Below are positions 1 through 5,914 of a stretch of 7,882 nt of DNA, piece after piece. Positions within the stretch are counted from its first letter, which is position 1. Each line of letters starts with the position of its first letter. The position numbers and the translations under genes were made by a program. The stretch is from an uncultured Clostridia bacterium (lineage in GTDB: Bacteria > Bacillota > Clostridia > UBA1381), in the NCBI GenBank assembly GCA_934481375.1, contig CAKSPN010000073.1:1-7882 (forward strand), given 5' to 3'. The notes under the pieces are model-generated. The model saw nothing but the letters and a program-made list of their open reading frames with translations. It was not told where the DNA came from and ran no database searches.

Positions 1-192
1 ATCTCCCATATCCTCAACGTTAAGATGTCTGATTTTAACACCCTTCTCTTCCTTGTATACATCGGGAGTTGTATGCTTGGGAATTACGTTAAACGTGGCC
101 TTAAGCCCGTACTTTTTAAAAATCTTCGACAGCCTTACGTCTGCCGTATAGCTGTCGTCATAGCTGAATGTAACCGCTTTTAAATATTCCAT
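1..192 (-). CDS. Polysaccharide deacetylase-like (NodB/CE4) protein, N-terminal part, cut by window edge
   Basis: Only the first 64 codons are in the window; the gene runs off the left edge in frame. The start ATG lies seven bases after a strong AAAGGAG site and 12 bases after the stop of the aminopeptidase gene. The visible part reads MEYLKAVTFSYDDSYTAD, then a KKYGLKATFNV segment (residues 27-36). A beta strand ending in two Asp (residues 12-13), followed by 'YG.KATFN', is the usual opening of the carbohydrate esterase 4 / NodB fold, in which the Asp pair supplies the catalytic base and a metal ligand. The residue after the Asp pair is Ser rather than the usual Gly. The later His-x3-His metal motif and the rest of the active site lie outside the window, so activity cannot be judged. 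There is no signal peptide, which suggests a cytoplasmic protein. In related genomes efp often stands at this place. The family call is fairly firm; the substrate is unknown. Confidence 0.75.
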   Translation of the reverse strand, partial: MEYLKAVTFSYDDSYTADVRLSKIFKKYGLKATFNVIPKHTTPDVYKEEKGVKIRHLNVEDMGD

Positions 193-204
193 AGGTTTGC
201 TCCT
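193..204 (-). promoter_or_regulatory. Ribosome binding site of the deacetylase-like gene
   Basis: AAAGGAG followed by seven bases and ATG. It sits in the 12-base gap after the TAA of the aminopeptidase gene. The strong site supports the start at 192 and makes the partial reading frame a believable gene despite its short visible length. Confidence 0.75.
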
Positions 205-1251
205 TTATAATTCTATTAATTCTTTCGGTGATGATGTCAAATTTTCAATTCCGTTTTCGGCTACAACAATCAAATCTTCAATTCTTACACCCCCGAAGTC
301 CTCAACATAAATGCCGGGTTCTACGGTTATAACGTGTCCCTCTTCGGTAATATCGGCGTTTTTGGGCGAAAATACCGGCATTTCGTGAATTTCTATCCCG
401 ACGCTGTGTCCAAGGCTGTGTCCGAAATTGTTTCCGTATCCTGCTTGTTGGATAACCTCTCGTGCCGCAGCGTCAATATCACTGCACTTTTTACCCGCTG
501 ATATTGTTTTCAGTGCCGCAAGCTGTGCCCGAAGCACCGTATTATATATTTCCTTTTGCTTTTCATCAGCCTTACCGATAACGACTGTACGTGTCATATC
601 GGAGCAGTAGCCTTCAAATATACAGCCGAAATCCAAAGTAAGAAAATCACCTTTGCAAAGCTCTTTACCGCTTGCAAGACCGTGCGGCATTGCGGAGCGT
701 TTTCCCGATGCGGCTATCGTGTCGAACGACAGCGCCTCCGCACCTTGCCTTTTCATAAAAAACTCAAGCTCAAGCGCAATTTCACGCTCTGTTTTTCCCG
801 GCTTTATCTGTTTTAAAATATAGCTGAACGCCTCATCGCCGATTTTTTCGGCATCGGCAATTCTTTTTATTTCCGATTTGTCTTTTATTCTTCTCGGCTT
901 ATCAATCACCGCCTGCATCGGCTTAAATTTCATATCCGATGAAGCTTTGAATTTTTCGAGCATACCTGCGGTAAGATAATTCTCCTCATATCCGATAATC
1001 TTCTTTTCCGCTTTCTTGAAAATCTTTTCCCAACCGAGCATTATATCGCACAATTCAAAATTCGGCGCTTGTTCTTTTGCCTGAATTGTGTATCGTGAAT
1101 CGGTTACGATTATCTGCTTTTCTTGAGAAATAATAAGGTATGCGTCCTCCGAACGAAATCCGCTGTAATAGAATATATTCGCTTTTCCCGATATGAGTAC
1201 GCACTCATCGGCGTTTATGCTTTTTCTCAGCTTATCAATTCTTGTCTGCAT
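205..1251 (-). CDS. pepP: M24 family Xaa-Pro aminopeptidase (YqhT-like)
   Basis: Cytoplasmic metallopeptidase of the pita-bread fold that removes an N-terminal residue preceding proline. It has 348 residues, normal for the short YqhT-type members. Residues 1 to about 120 form the creatinase N-terminal domain (RIDKLRK, then FYYSGF near residue 27). Residues about 125-348 form the catalytic domain. The five expected metal ligands are all visible: D207 in LDFG, D218 in SDMTRT, H282 in GHSVG, E311 in VEPGIY and E325 in RIED. H289 in the EIHE segment is the usual second active-site His. The ATG at 1251 was chosen because GGAGG lies nine bases upstream; a TTG 21 bases further up has no such support. 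The start lies inside the end of aroQ (17-base overlap), which suggests translational coupling. The aroQ-aminopeptidase pair matches Bacillus yqhS-yqhT. Family is certain; whether PepP or PepQ is the best name is not. Confidence 0.93.
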   Translation of the reverse strand: MQTRIDKLRKSINADECVLISGKANIFYYSGFRSEDAYLIISQEKQIIVTDSRYTIQAKEQAPNFELCDIMLGWEKIFKKAEKKIIGYEENYLTAGMLEKFKASSDMKFKPMQAVIDKPRRIKDKSEIKRIADAEKIGDEAFSYILKQIKPGKTEREIALELEFFMKRQGAEALSFDTIAASGKRSAMPHGLASGKELCKGDFLTLDFGCIFEGYCSDMTRTVVIGKADEKQKEIYNTVLRAQLAALKTISAGKKCSDIDAAAREVIQQAGYGNNFGHSLGHSVGIEIHEMPVFSPKNADITEEGHVITVEPGIYVEDFGGVRIEDLIVVAENGIENLTSSPKELIEL

Positions 1252-1672
1252 CAAAAAGCGCCTCCAATGCAAGAGTATATCCCTTAAAGCCGAGTCCGCA
1301 TATCTGACCTACGCACTCCGGCACAATAACAGATGTATGCCGAAATTCCTCACGCTTATGGATATTCGAGATATGCACCTCAATCGTAGGAACACCCACG
1401 GACGCCACAGCGTCACGGATTGCATAAGAATAATGCGTAAACGCTCCGGGATTTATCACGATACCGTCATACACCTTGTATGCCTTTTGTATCTCCTCGC
1501 ATACCGCTCCCTCATAATTGCTCTGAAAAAAATCAACCTCAAAACCTTTTTCTTTTGCAAATTCGGAAATTGAATTTTCCAAATCCTTGAGCGTGTTTTT
1601 TCCGTAAATTTCAGGCTCACGTACGCCGAGCATATTAAGGTTTACTCCGTTTATTACAAGATATTTTTTCAT
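1235..1672 (-). CDS. aroQ: Type II 3-dehydroquinate dehydratase
   Basis: Converts 3-dehydroquinate to 3-dehydroshikimate, the third step of the shikimate pathway to aromatic amino acids; the family forms cytoplasmic dodecamers. The protein has 145 residues, the usual length. The family motifs appear in order: NGVNLNMLG (8-16), R18 and catalytic Tyr23 in REPEIYG, SNYEG (51-55), NPGAFTHYS (74-82) with N74 and H80, EVHISN with E98 and H100, and REEFR (107-111) with two substrate-binding Arg. All expected catalytic residues are present, so it should be active. The ATG at 1672 was chosen because GGAG lies nine bases upstream and the protein then begins with the usual MKKYLVINGVNLNMLG. Longer in-frame starts at 1681, 1687 or 1717 would place the site against the start codon or push the gene into its neighbour. 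It starts 16 bases after the GH32-like gene and overlaps the aminopeptidase by 17 bases. Confidence 0.97.
   Translation of the reverse strand: MKKYLVINGVNLNMLGVREPEIYGKNTLKDLENSISEFAKEKGFEVDFFQSNYEGAVCEEIQKAYKVYDGIVINPGAFTHYSYAIRDAVASVGVPTIEVHISNIHKREEFRHTSVIVPECVGQICGLGFKGYTLALEALFDADKN
1252..1265 (-). promoter_or_regulatory. Ribosome binding site of the aminopeptidase gene, inside aroQ
   Basis: GGAGG at 1265-1261, nine bases before the ATG at 1251, lies within the last codons of aroQ. It decides the start of the aminopeptidase and makes initiation dependent on, or coupled to, ribosomes finishing aroQ. Confidence 0.7.
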
Positions 1673-1685
1673 CTCATTCATCTCC
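1673..1685 (-). promoter_or_regulatory. Ribosome binding site of aroQ
   Basis: GGAG at 1685-1682 with nine bases to the ATG at 1672. A second ATG (1681) directly touches the GGAG and cannot use it, so this site fixes the shorter 145-residue product. Confidence 0.65.
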
Positions 1686-1688
1686 ATA

Positions 1689-3674
1689 TTACAAATCAGC
1701 TTTGAAAAGTTTCGCATTTTTAAATTCTAAATCAGGCTTTATTATTGTCGGAATAAAGTTTTGGCGGTTCGTTATAAGAGTTCTCGTTTCTGCAATTTCC
1801 GTATCTATAATCGTGCAGTTGTTCTTTTCAAAATAGTAAATAAGCGCTTTTACTTTAATTTTTCCGACAGGATAACGCACATGCGCAAGTGCAAAATCAC
1901 CGCACTTATGCGGCAGTGTATCGGGTAAAGTATTAAAACCGCTCATTGTCTGCTCAACTGTTTTTATTGCTTTATACATAGGCAGTAAGTCCTCTGCATT
2001 TTCTCCTATGCGGCAGCTGCCGTACTGCGCTGTTTTCTCTTTTAAATTAAGTCTTAGTTCGCATACTTTACCGGCATTATCGATAAATTGAATGTTTGCC
2101 TTTTCTGTCTCGGCGCTTAGTTCCGTCTCAAAATAATACGAATTTTTTTCTGTTAGTTTAAAACTCCCGTCCGCACAAGCCGTCTCCGATTTCTCCGATA
2201 TATTCGGAAAAAGTTCCGAAATCCACTTCATTCCCAAATTTCCGTCTTTATACTGTACAAGTTCACGATGCACCATCATCGAACCCCAGCCCATGCCTCC
2301 GATCCAGCCGGCAATAACCGCACGGTTATCAAAAATTTTTGAAGCCATCGGCACTGACAGTCCTTCATATACATCAAATCCCTTTGACGCATAATCTATG
2401 TATTCATCGCTGTTCTTTTCCGTGCGCCAAAATCCCGTAACGCCCATAATAAGATATTTATAGCCGTTCCATTCAAAAGCCGACGGACATTCTGACGAGT
2501 TGTGCATTTCCGACTTATCATCACATTCAAATTTCACATTATCAAGTATTTTCCACGGCGCATCAATATCCTCCGCACTCCATGCGGTGCAGTCGCCGTA
2601 TCCGGCATACATCACAAGCTTTTTTCCGTCCGAATAAATGCTCGGATTTTCGCAAGCACTGAATATTTTTTTGCTCTGTGTAAAATGAACACCGTCATCA
2701 CTGACAGAATAGCTTGCACCGCTCGGATACAGTCCCTTCTCATACAATTCCTCATCTGTAACTATCCGTGTTTCGCCGTGTTCTTCAAAATATTCCTTTA
2801 TAAGCTTTGAGCCTGTTTTATCTTCGGGAATTGTTCTGCTTGTATGCAGTCCGTATGCGACATAATATTTGCCGTTATGAAAAAACATCGTACCCGTACC
2901 GGTTGAATGCCATTGCTCCGTAACGTCCCAAATCGGTCCTACGTCCTCCCAGTCGACAAAATCTCTTGTTATCATATGCTCAAAATGATGACCTCCGCCG
3001 CCCCAGCGGTTTCCGTGATGGTGGCGGTCAGGCATATACAGAACGTGATATACGCCGTCATGATAAAAATTCACTACGTCGCCTATAAACACATTGTGAC
3101 CGTACGGCGTGTAAAAATTCAGTTTTTTGTCGAGATTTTTCGCTTTTCTTAAAAACTCTGCTTTTTCATCAGAAAATTTCACATAAGAAACATACTCCGA
3201 ATTAACATTTATTTCGTTATCGGCGCTTTTCTTTAAACTTCCGAACGGTAAATCATTGTTTACTACTTTGCCGCCGTAAACCAATCTGAAATTTACACCG
3301 TCATAAACAATATAAAGATCGTCTTGTGTTATATCATACATCAAAACGTTAATTCCGAGTTTCATACCGGTCCACTCGGGATGAATGTCATTATAAAAAC
3401 CGAGTTCAATTTCCACTATCGGAACGCAACCGTCTTTGTCTGTTTTTTGATAATAACATTCGCCTTTTTCAAAGTCGGTCAGATTTTCCTCATCAGACGG
3501 TTTTAAAATTCGTTGCGTAATCTTTATGCTTTCACCTATTTGCAAAAGCGTTTCACACGTATTGCAAAGCTTTTTTAAGCGGAGCTTTATTATAAAACCA
3601 CTCTCGGAACAGCGAAAATTATCCGAAAAATGTACATTTTCAAAATTATACGTTTCAACATATTGCCTTATCAT
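1689..3674 (-). CDS. Glycoside hydrolase family 32-like protein with extra N-terminal module
   Basis: A 661-residue protein resembling the divergent GH32 group (beta-fructosidase superfamily, five-bladed beta-propeller); the substrate is not known. The propeller seems to begin near residue 187. The nucleophile motif is NVFIGDVVNFYHDGVYH with D199 in the place of the Asp of the classical NDPNG motif; a His/Gly-rich segment follows (216-230, DRHHHGNRWGGGGHH). The acid/base motif is SSECPSAFEWNG with E395-C396, matching the classical 'EC' motif. The position expected for the RDP motif reads C-E-N-P (341-344), so the transition-state Asp seems replaced by Asn343. Residues about 490-661 look like the C-terminal beta-sandwich. 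Residues 1-185 are an extra module I cannot assign; its strand-rich look suggests a beta-sandwich. There is no signal peptide, so it is probably cytoplasmic. GGAGG lies six bases before the ATG. It sits 20 bases after ispG and 16 before aroQ, an unusual place for a sugar hydrolase. Fold assignment is likely; catalytic activity is uncertain. Confidence 0.8.
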   Translation of the reverse strand: MIRQYVETYNFENVHFSDNFRCSESGFIIKLRLKKLCNTCETLLQIGESIKITQRILKPSDEENLTDFEKGECYYQKTDKDGCVPIVEIELGFYNDIHPEWTGMKLGINVLMYDITQDDLYIVYDGVNFRLVYGGKVVNNDLPFGSLKKSADNEINVNSEYVSYVKFSDEKAEFLRKAKNLDKKLNFYTPYGHNVFIGDVVNFYHDGVYHVLYMPDRHHHGNRWGGGGHHFEHMITRDFVDWEDVGPIWDVTEQWHSTGTGTMFFHNGKYYVAYGLHTSRTIPEDKTGSKLIKEYFEEHGETRIVTDEELYEKGLYPSGASYSVSDDGVHFTQSKKIFSACENPSIYSDGKKLVMYAGYGDCTAWSAEDIDAPWKILDNVKFECDDKSEMHNSSECPSAFEWNGYKYLIMGVTGFWRTEKNSDEYIDYASKGFDVYEGLSVPMASKIFDNRAVIAGWIGGMGWGSMMVHRELVQYKDGNLGMKWISELFPNISEKSETACADGSFKLTEKNSYYFETELSAETEKANIQFIDNAGKVCELRLNLKEKTAQYGSCRIGENAEDLLPMYKAIKTVEQTMSGFNTLPDTLPHKCGDFALAHVRYPVGKIKVKALIYYFEKNNCTIIDTEIAETRTLITNRQNFIPTIIKPDLEFKNAKLFKADL

Positions 3675-3685
3675 AAATGTCCTCC
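3675..3685 (-). promoter_or_regulatory. Ribosome binding site of the GH32-like gene
   Basis: GGAGG at 3685-3681, six bases before the ATG at 3674, inside the 20-base gap after ispG. This is a near-ideal site, so the gene should be well translated. The gap is too short to hold its own promoter. Confidence 0.75.
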
Positions 3686-3694
3686 AATGTTTTT

Positions 3695-4741
3695 TTATAT
3701 TGCTTCTATTTCTTTCATAAGCTCGTCCACAATCTTGTCCTCGCTTACTTTGCGGATTATTTCGCCGTGTTTAAAAATCAATCCTACTCCGTTTCCGCCC
3801 GCAATTCCTATATCGGCTTCACGTGCTTCGCCGGGGCCGTTTACGGCGCAACCCATAACGGCAACTTTTATGTTTTTATTTATGTTTCTCAGCCGTTTTT
3901 CAACCTCGTCGGCAATTTTAATCAAATCAATCTGTGTTCTTCCGCACGTTGGGCAAGATACAAGCTCCGCACCTTTTTTTCGAAGTCCCATAACCTGCTG
4001 AATACTGTACGCCGCATAAATTTCTTCTGTCGGATTTGCAGTGAGCGAAACACGCATTGTATCTCCTATTCCCTCCGCAAGCAGTGCTCCTATTCCGACA
4101 GAGGATTTAATTATACCGCTGTTTAAAGTTCCCGACTCGGTTACTCCGATATGCAGAGGTATATCCGAAATTTCGCTGAATTTCCTGTATGCGTCAAGCA
4201 TTACGGGAACGTTTGATACTTTTATAGATACAACCGTATTGTGAAAATTCAGGCTGTCAAGTATTTCAATATGCTCCATTGCACTTTCAACCAATGCTTC
4301 GGCGGTTACACCGCCGTATTTATTCAAAAGTTTTTTATCCAAAGAACCGCCGTTTACTCCGATACGTATGGGAATACTGCGCTCTTTCGCCATCTCGACT
4401 ACTTCTTTCACACGCTCCCTATCCCCTATATTGCCGGGATTTATGCGCACCTTATCAACGCCGTTTTTCATACATTCCAGCGCAATGCGGTAATCAAAAT
4501 GAATATCGGCAACAAGCGGTATATGGATTGACTTTTTTATATCGCTTATTGCTTCCGCCGCCTCCATGTCAGGCACTGCAACACGTATTATTTCACAACC
4601 TATGTTCTCCAGTTCGATAATCTGCTCAACCGTTGCTTTTACATTGCGTGTATCGGTATTGCACATAGACTGTATTGCAATCGGATAATCTCCTCCGATT
4701 TTAACGCCGCCTATATCCACAACTCTTTTCTTCTTTCTCAT
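3695..4741 (-). CDS. ispG: 4-hydroxy-3-methylbut-2-en-1-yl diphosphate synthase (IspG/GcpE)
   Basis: Sixth enzyme of the MEP pathway: reductively opens 2-C-methyl-D-erythritol 2,4-cyclodiphosphate to HMBPP using a [4Fe-4S] cluster and an electron donor such as flavodoxin or ferredoxin. The protein has 348 residues, normal for the two-domain bacterial form. Residues 1 to about 255 form the TIM-barrel domain, with IQSMCNTDT (23-31), VADIHFDYR (78-86) and VRINPGNIG (98-106). The rest is the cluster domain: SCPTCGRTQ supplies C263 and C266, and GCAVNGPGEAREADIG supplies C298 and the cluster ligand E305. All expected ligands are present. The ATG has AGGAG six bases upstream; that site overlaps the stop codon of rseP (gap of nine bases). 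With dxr two genes upstream it makes this operon a partial isoprenoid cluster. The enzyme is oxygen-sensitive in general, in keeping with an anaerobic host. Confidence 0.98.
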   Translation of the reverse strand: MRKKKRVVDIGGVKIGGDYPIAIQSMCNTDTRNVKATVEQIIELENIGCEIIRVAVPDMEAAEAISDIKKSIHIPLVADIHFDYRIALECMKNGVDKVRINPGNIGDRERVKEVVEMAKERSIPIRIGVNGGSLDKKLLNKYGGVTAEALVESAMEHIEILDSLNFHNTVVSIKVSNVPVMLDAYRKFSEISDIPLHIGVTESGTLNSGIIKSSVGIGALLAEGIGDTMRVSLTANPTEEIYAAYSIQQVMGLRKKGAELVSCPTCGRTQIDLIKIADEVEKRLRNINKNIKVAVMGCAVNGPGEAREADIGIAGGNGVGLIFKHGEIIRKVSEDKIVDELMKEIEAI

Positions 4742-4753
4742 TTTCTTCTCCTA
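4742..4753 (-). promoter_or_regulatory. Ribosome binding site of ispG, fused to the rseP stop codon
   Basis: The sequence TAGGAG at 4753-4748 contains both the rseP stop (TAG) and the AGGAG site, followed by six bases and the ispG ATG. Ribosomes ending on rseP stop exactly on the ispG initiation site, which suggests coupled translation. Confidence 0.7.
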
Positions 4754-5899
4754 TCCGATGAGCCGCATTATATCATTAAACGATACGTAAACCACAAGCG
4801 CAAGCAATAACAACATTCCCACTGCATGCACCATACCCTCTTTTTCGGGCGGTATCGGCTTTCTTCTGATAAGTTCAACAATCATAAAGAACAACCTTCC
4901 CCCGTCAAGCGCCGGAATGGGCAAAAGGTTGAATACGCCCAGGTTTATTGTCAAAAGCGCAATAAGATTTAATACGTAAAGCCATGCATAGCTTCCCGAC
5001 TTAACCGCACTGTTTACCTCGCTGACTATTCCGACGGGTCCCGACATCTGGTCTACACCCACTTTTCCGGTCAGCATCTGCCACAGTGATTGATACACAA
5101 GCTTTACCACAAAGCGTGTATTGTTCCACGCCTCGCCCCAAACATTAAAAAACGTAACGTCTTCTTTTTGCGGTGTAAAGCCTATAATATATCTCGTTGT
5201 CTGCGAGGTTTTGCCTATCTTGCTTTCATCTTTTGCAACACTATCGGAATATTCAAAAAACTGCGTTTGTTCTTTGCCGTTTATCGAATCTGTATATTCG
5301 ATACCGTCATCAAGATATTTTTGTGTTACCGTCTGTTCGGTCGGTTTTATATCAAACGAGAGTTTTTCCTTACCTCTTTTAATCTTTATATGCGCTGTTG
5401 TTTCCTTTTCAAAATCGCTTGTATACAGCTTTATATCGTTGTAAAAACTGATTTTATGTCCGTTAATCTCTATAATTTTATCTCCGGGCTGTATTCCTGC
5501 CTGCTCGATATAGCTGTTTTCGACAACCGTGTCTATCTTGTTTGTAAGCATCGGCGAGGTTGCCGGGATTATTGCAAGAAACAGAACAAAGCCGAGTATA
5601 ATATTAAACACTCCGCCTGCCAGTACAACAAGTATGCGTTTCCATACAGGCTGATTGTTGAATGCGGCAGGATCGGTGCTTTTCTCGTCCTCGCCCTCAA
5701 ATTTGCAATATCCGCCCAACGGTATACATCTTACGGAATATTGTATTTCTGTTTTTTTGCTCTTAAAAATAGCCGGCCCGAAGCCTATGGCATATTCAAG
5801 AATTTTAAATTTAAGAAGTCTTGCCACTATATAGTGTCCGAACTCATGCAGCGACACCATTACAAGAAACATAACAATCGTTACAATTGCAGTTATCAC
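4751..5899 (-). CDS. rseP: Site-2 intramembrane zinc metalloprotease (RseP/RasP)
   Basis: Polytopic membrane protease that cuts substrates such as anti-sigma factors and leftover signal peptides within the membrane. It has 382 residues. The first membrane segment holds the zinc motif HEFGH (18-22). A second hydrophobic segment spans about 88-111 and includes FNIILG (98-103). A single PDZ domain covers about 120-186 (AGIQPGDKIIEING). A third segment (about 305-327) leads into NLLPIPALDGG (324-334), whose D332 is the third zinc ligand. A fourth lies near 357-376. All catalytic residues are intact. A polar stretch of about 45 residues (191-235) follows the PDZ domain. The start is a GTG, chosen because AAGGAG lies eight bases upstream and because the next ATG would cut into the first membrane segment. 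It lies 15 bases after dxr and nine before ispG, the order usual in Clostridia. Its actual substrate here is unknown. Confidence 0.96.
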   Translation of the reverse strand: MITAIVTIVMFLVMVSLHEFGHYIVARLLKFKILEYAIGFGPAIFKSKKTEIQYSVRCIPLGGYCKFEGEDEKSTDPAAFNNQPVWKRILVVLAGGVFNIILGFVLFLAIIPATSPMLTNKIDTVVENSYIEQAGIQPGDKIIEINGHKISFYNDIKLYTSDFEKETTAHIKIKRGKEKLSFDIKPTEQTVTQKYLDDGIEYTDSINGKEQTQFFEYSDSVAKDESKIGKTSQTTRYIIGFTPQKEDVTFFNVWGEAWNNTRFVVKLVYQSLWQMLTGKVGVDQMSGPVGIVSEVNSAVKSGSYAWLYVLNLIALLTINLGVFNLLPIPALDGGRLFFMIVELIRRKPIPPEKEGMVHAVGMLLLLALVVYVSFNDIMRLIG

Positions 5900-5913
5900 A
5901 AAAAGCGCTCCTT
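5900..5913 (-). promoter_or_regulatory. Ribosome binding site of rseP, before a GTG start
   Basis: AAGGAG at 5913-5908, eight bases before GTG. The site lies in AAAAAGGAGCGCTTTTT, where AAAAAG could pair with CTTTTT around a five-base loop. The stem is weak (five A-T pairs and one G-C), so any dampening of rseP translation is only a possibility. The site decides for the GTG start. Confidence 0.6.
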
Positions 5914-5914
5914 T

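Noticed and set aside
1673..1717. Longer aroQ start giving 15 extra residues
   Set aside because: The extension overlaps the end of the GH32-like gene, is not seen in type II dehydroquinases, and ignores the GGAG site nine bases before the inner ATG.
3675..3694. Possible terminator or promoter in the T-rich gap between ispG and the GH32-like gene
   Set aside because: On the transcribed strand the gap has an A run rather than a T run, no GC-rich stem, and only 20 bases, most of them taken by the ribosome binding site.
3677..4126. Plus-strand open frames opposite ispG and other genes
   Set aside because: They are shadows of minus-strand genes with good ribosome sites and clear family motifs, and they show no coherent protein character.
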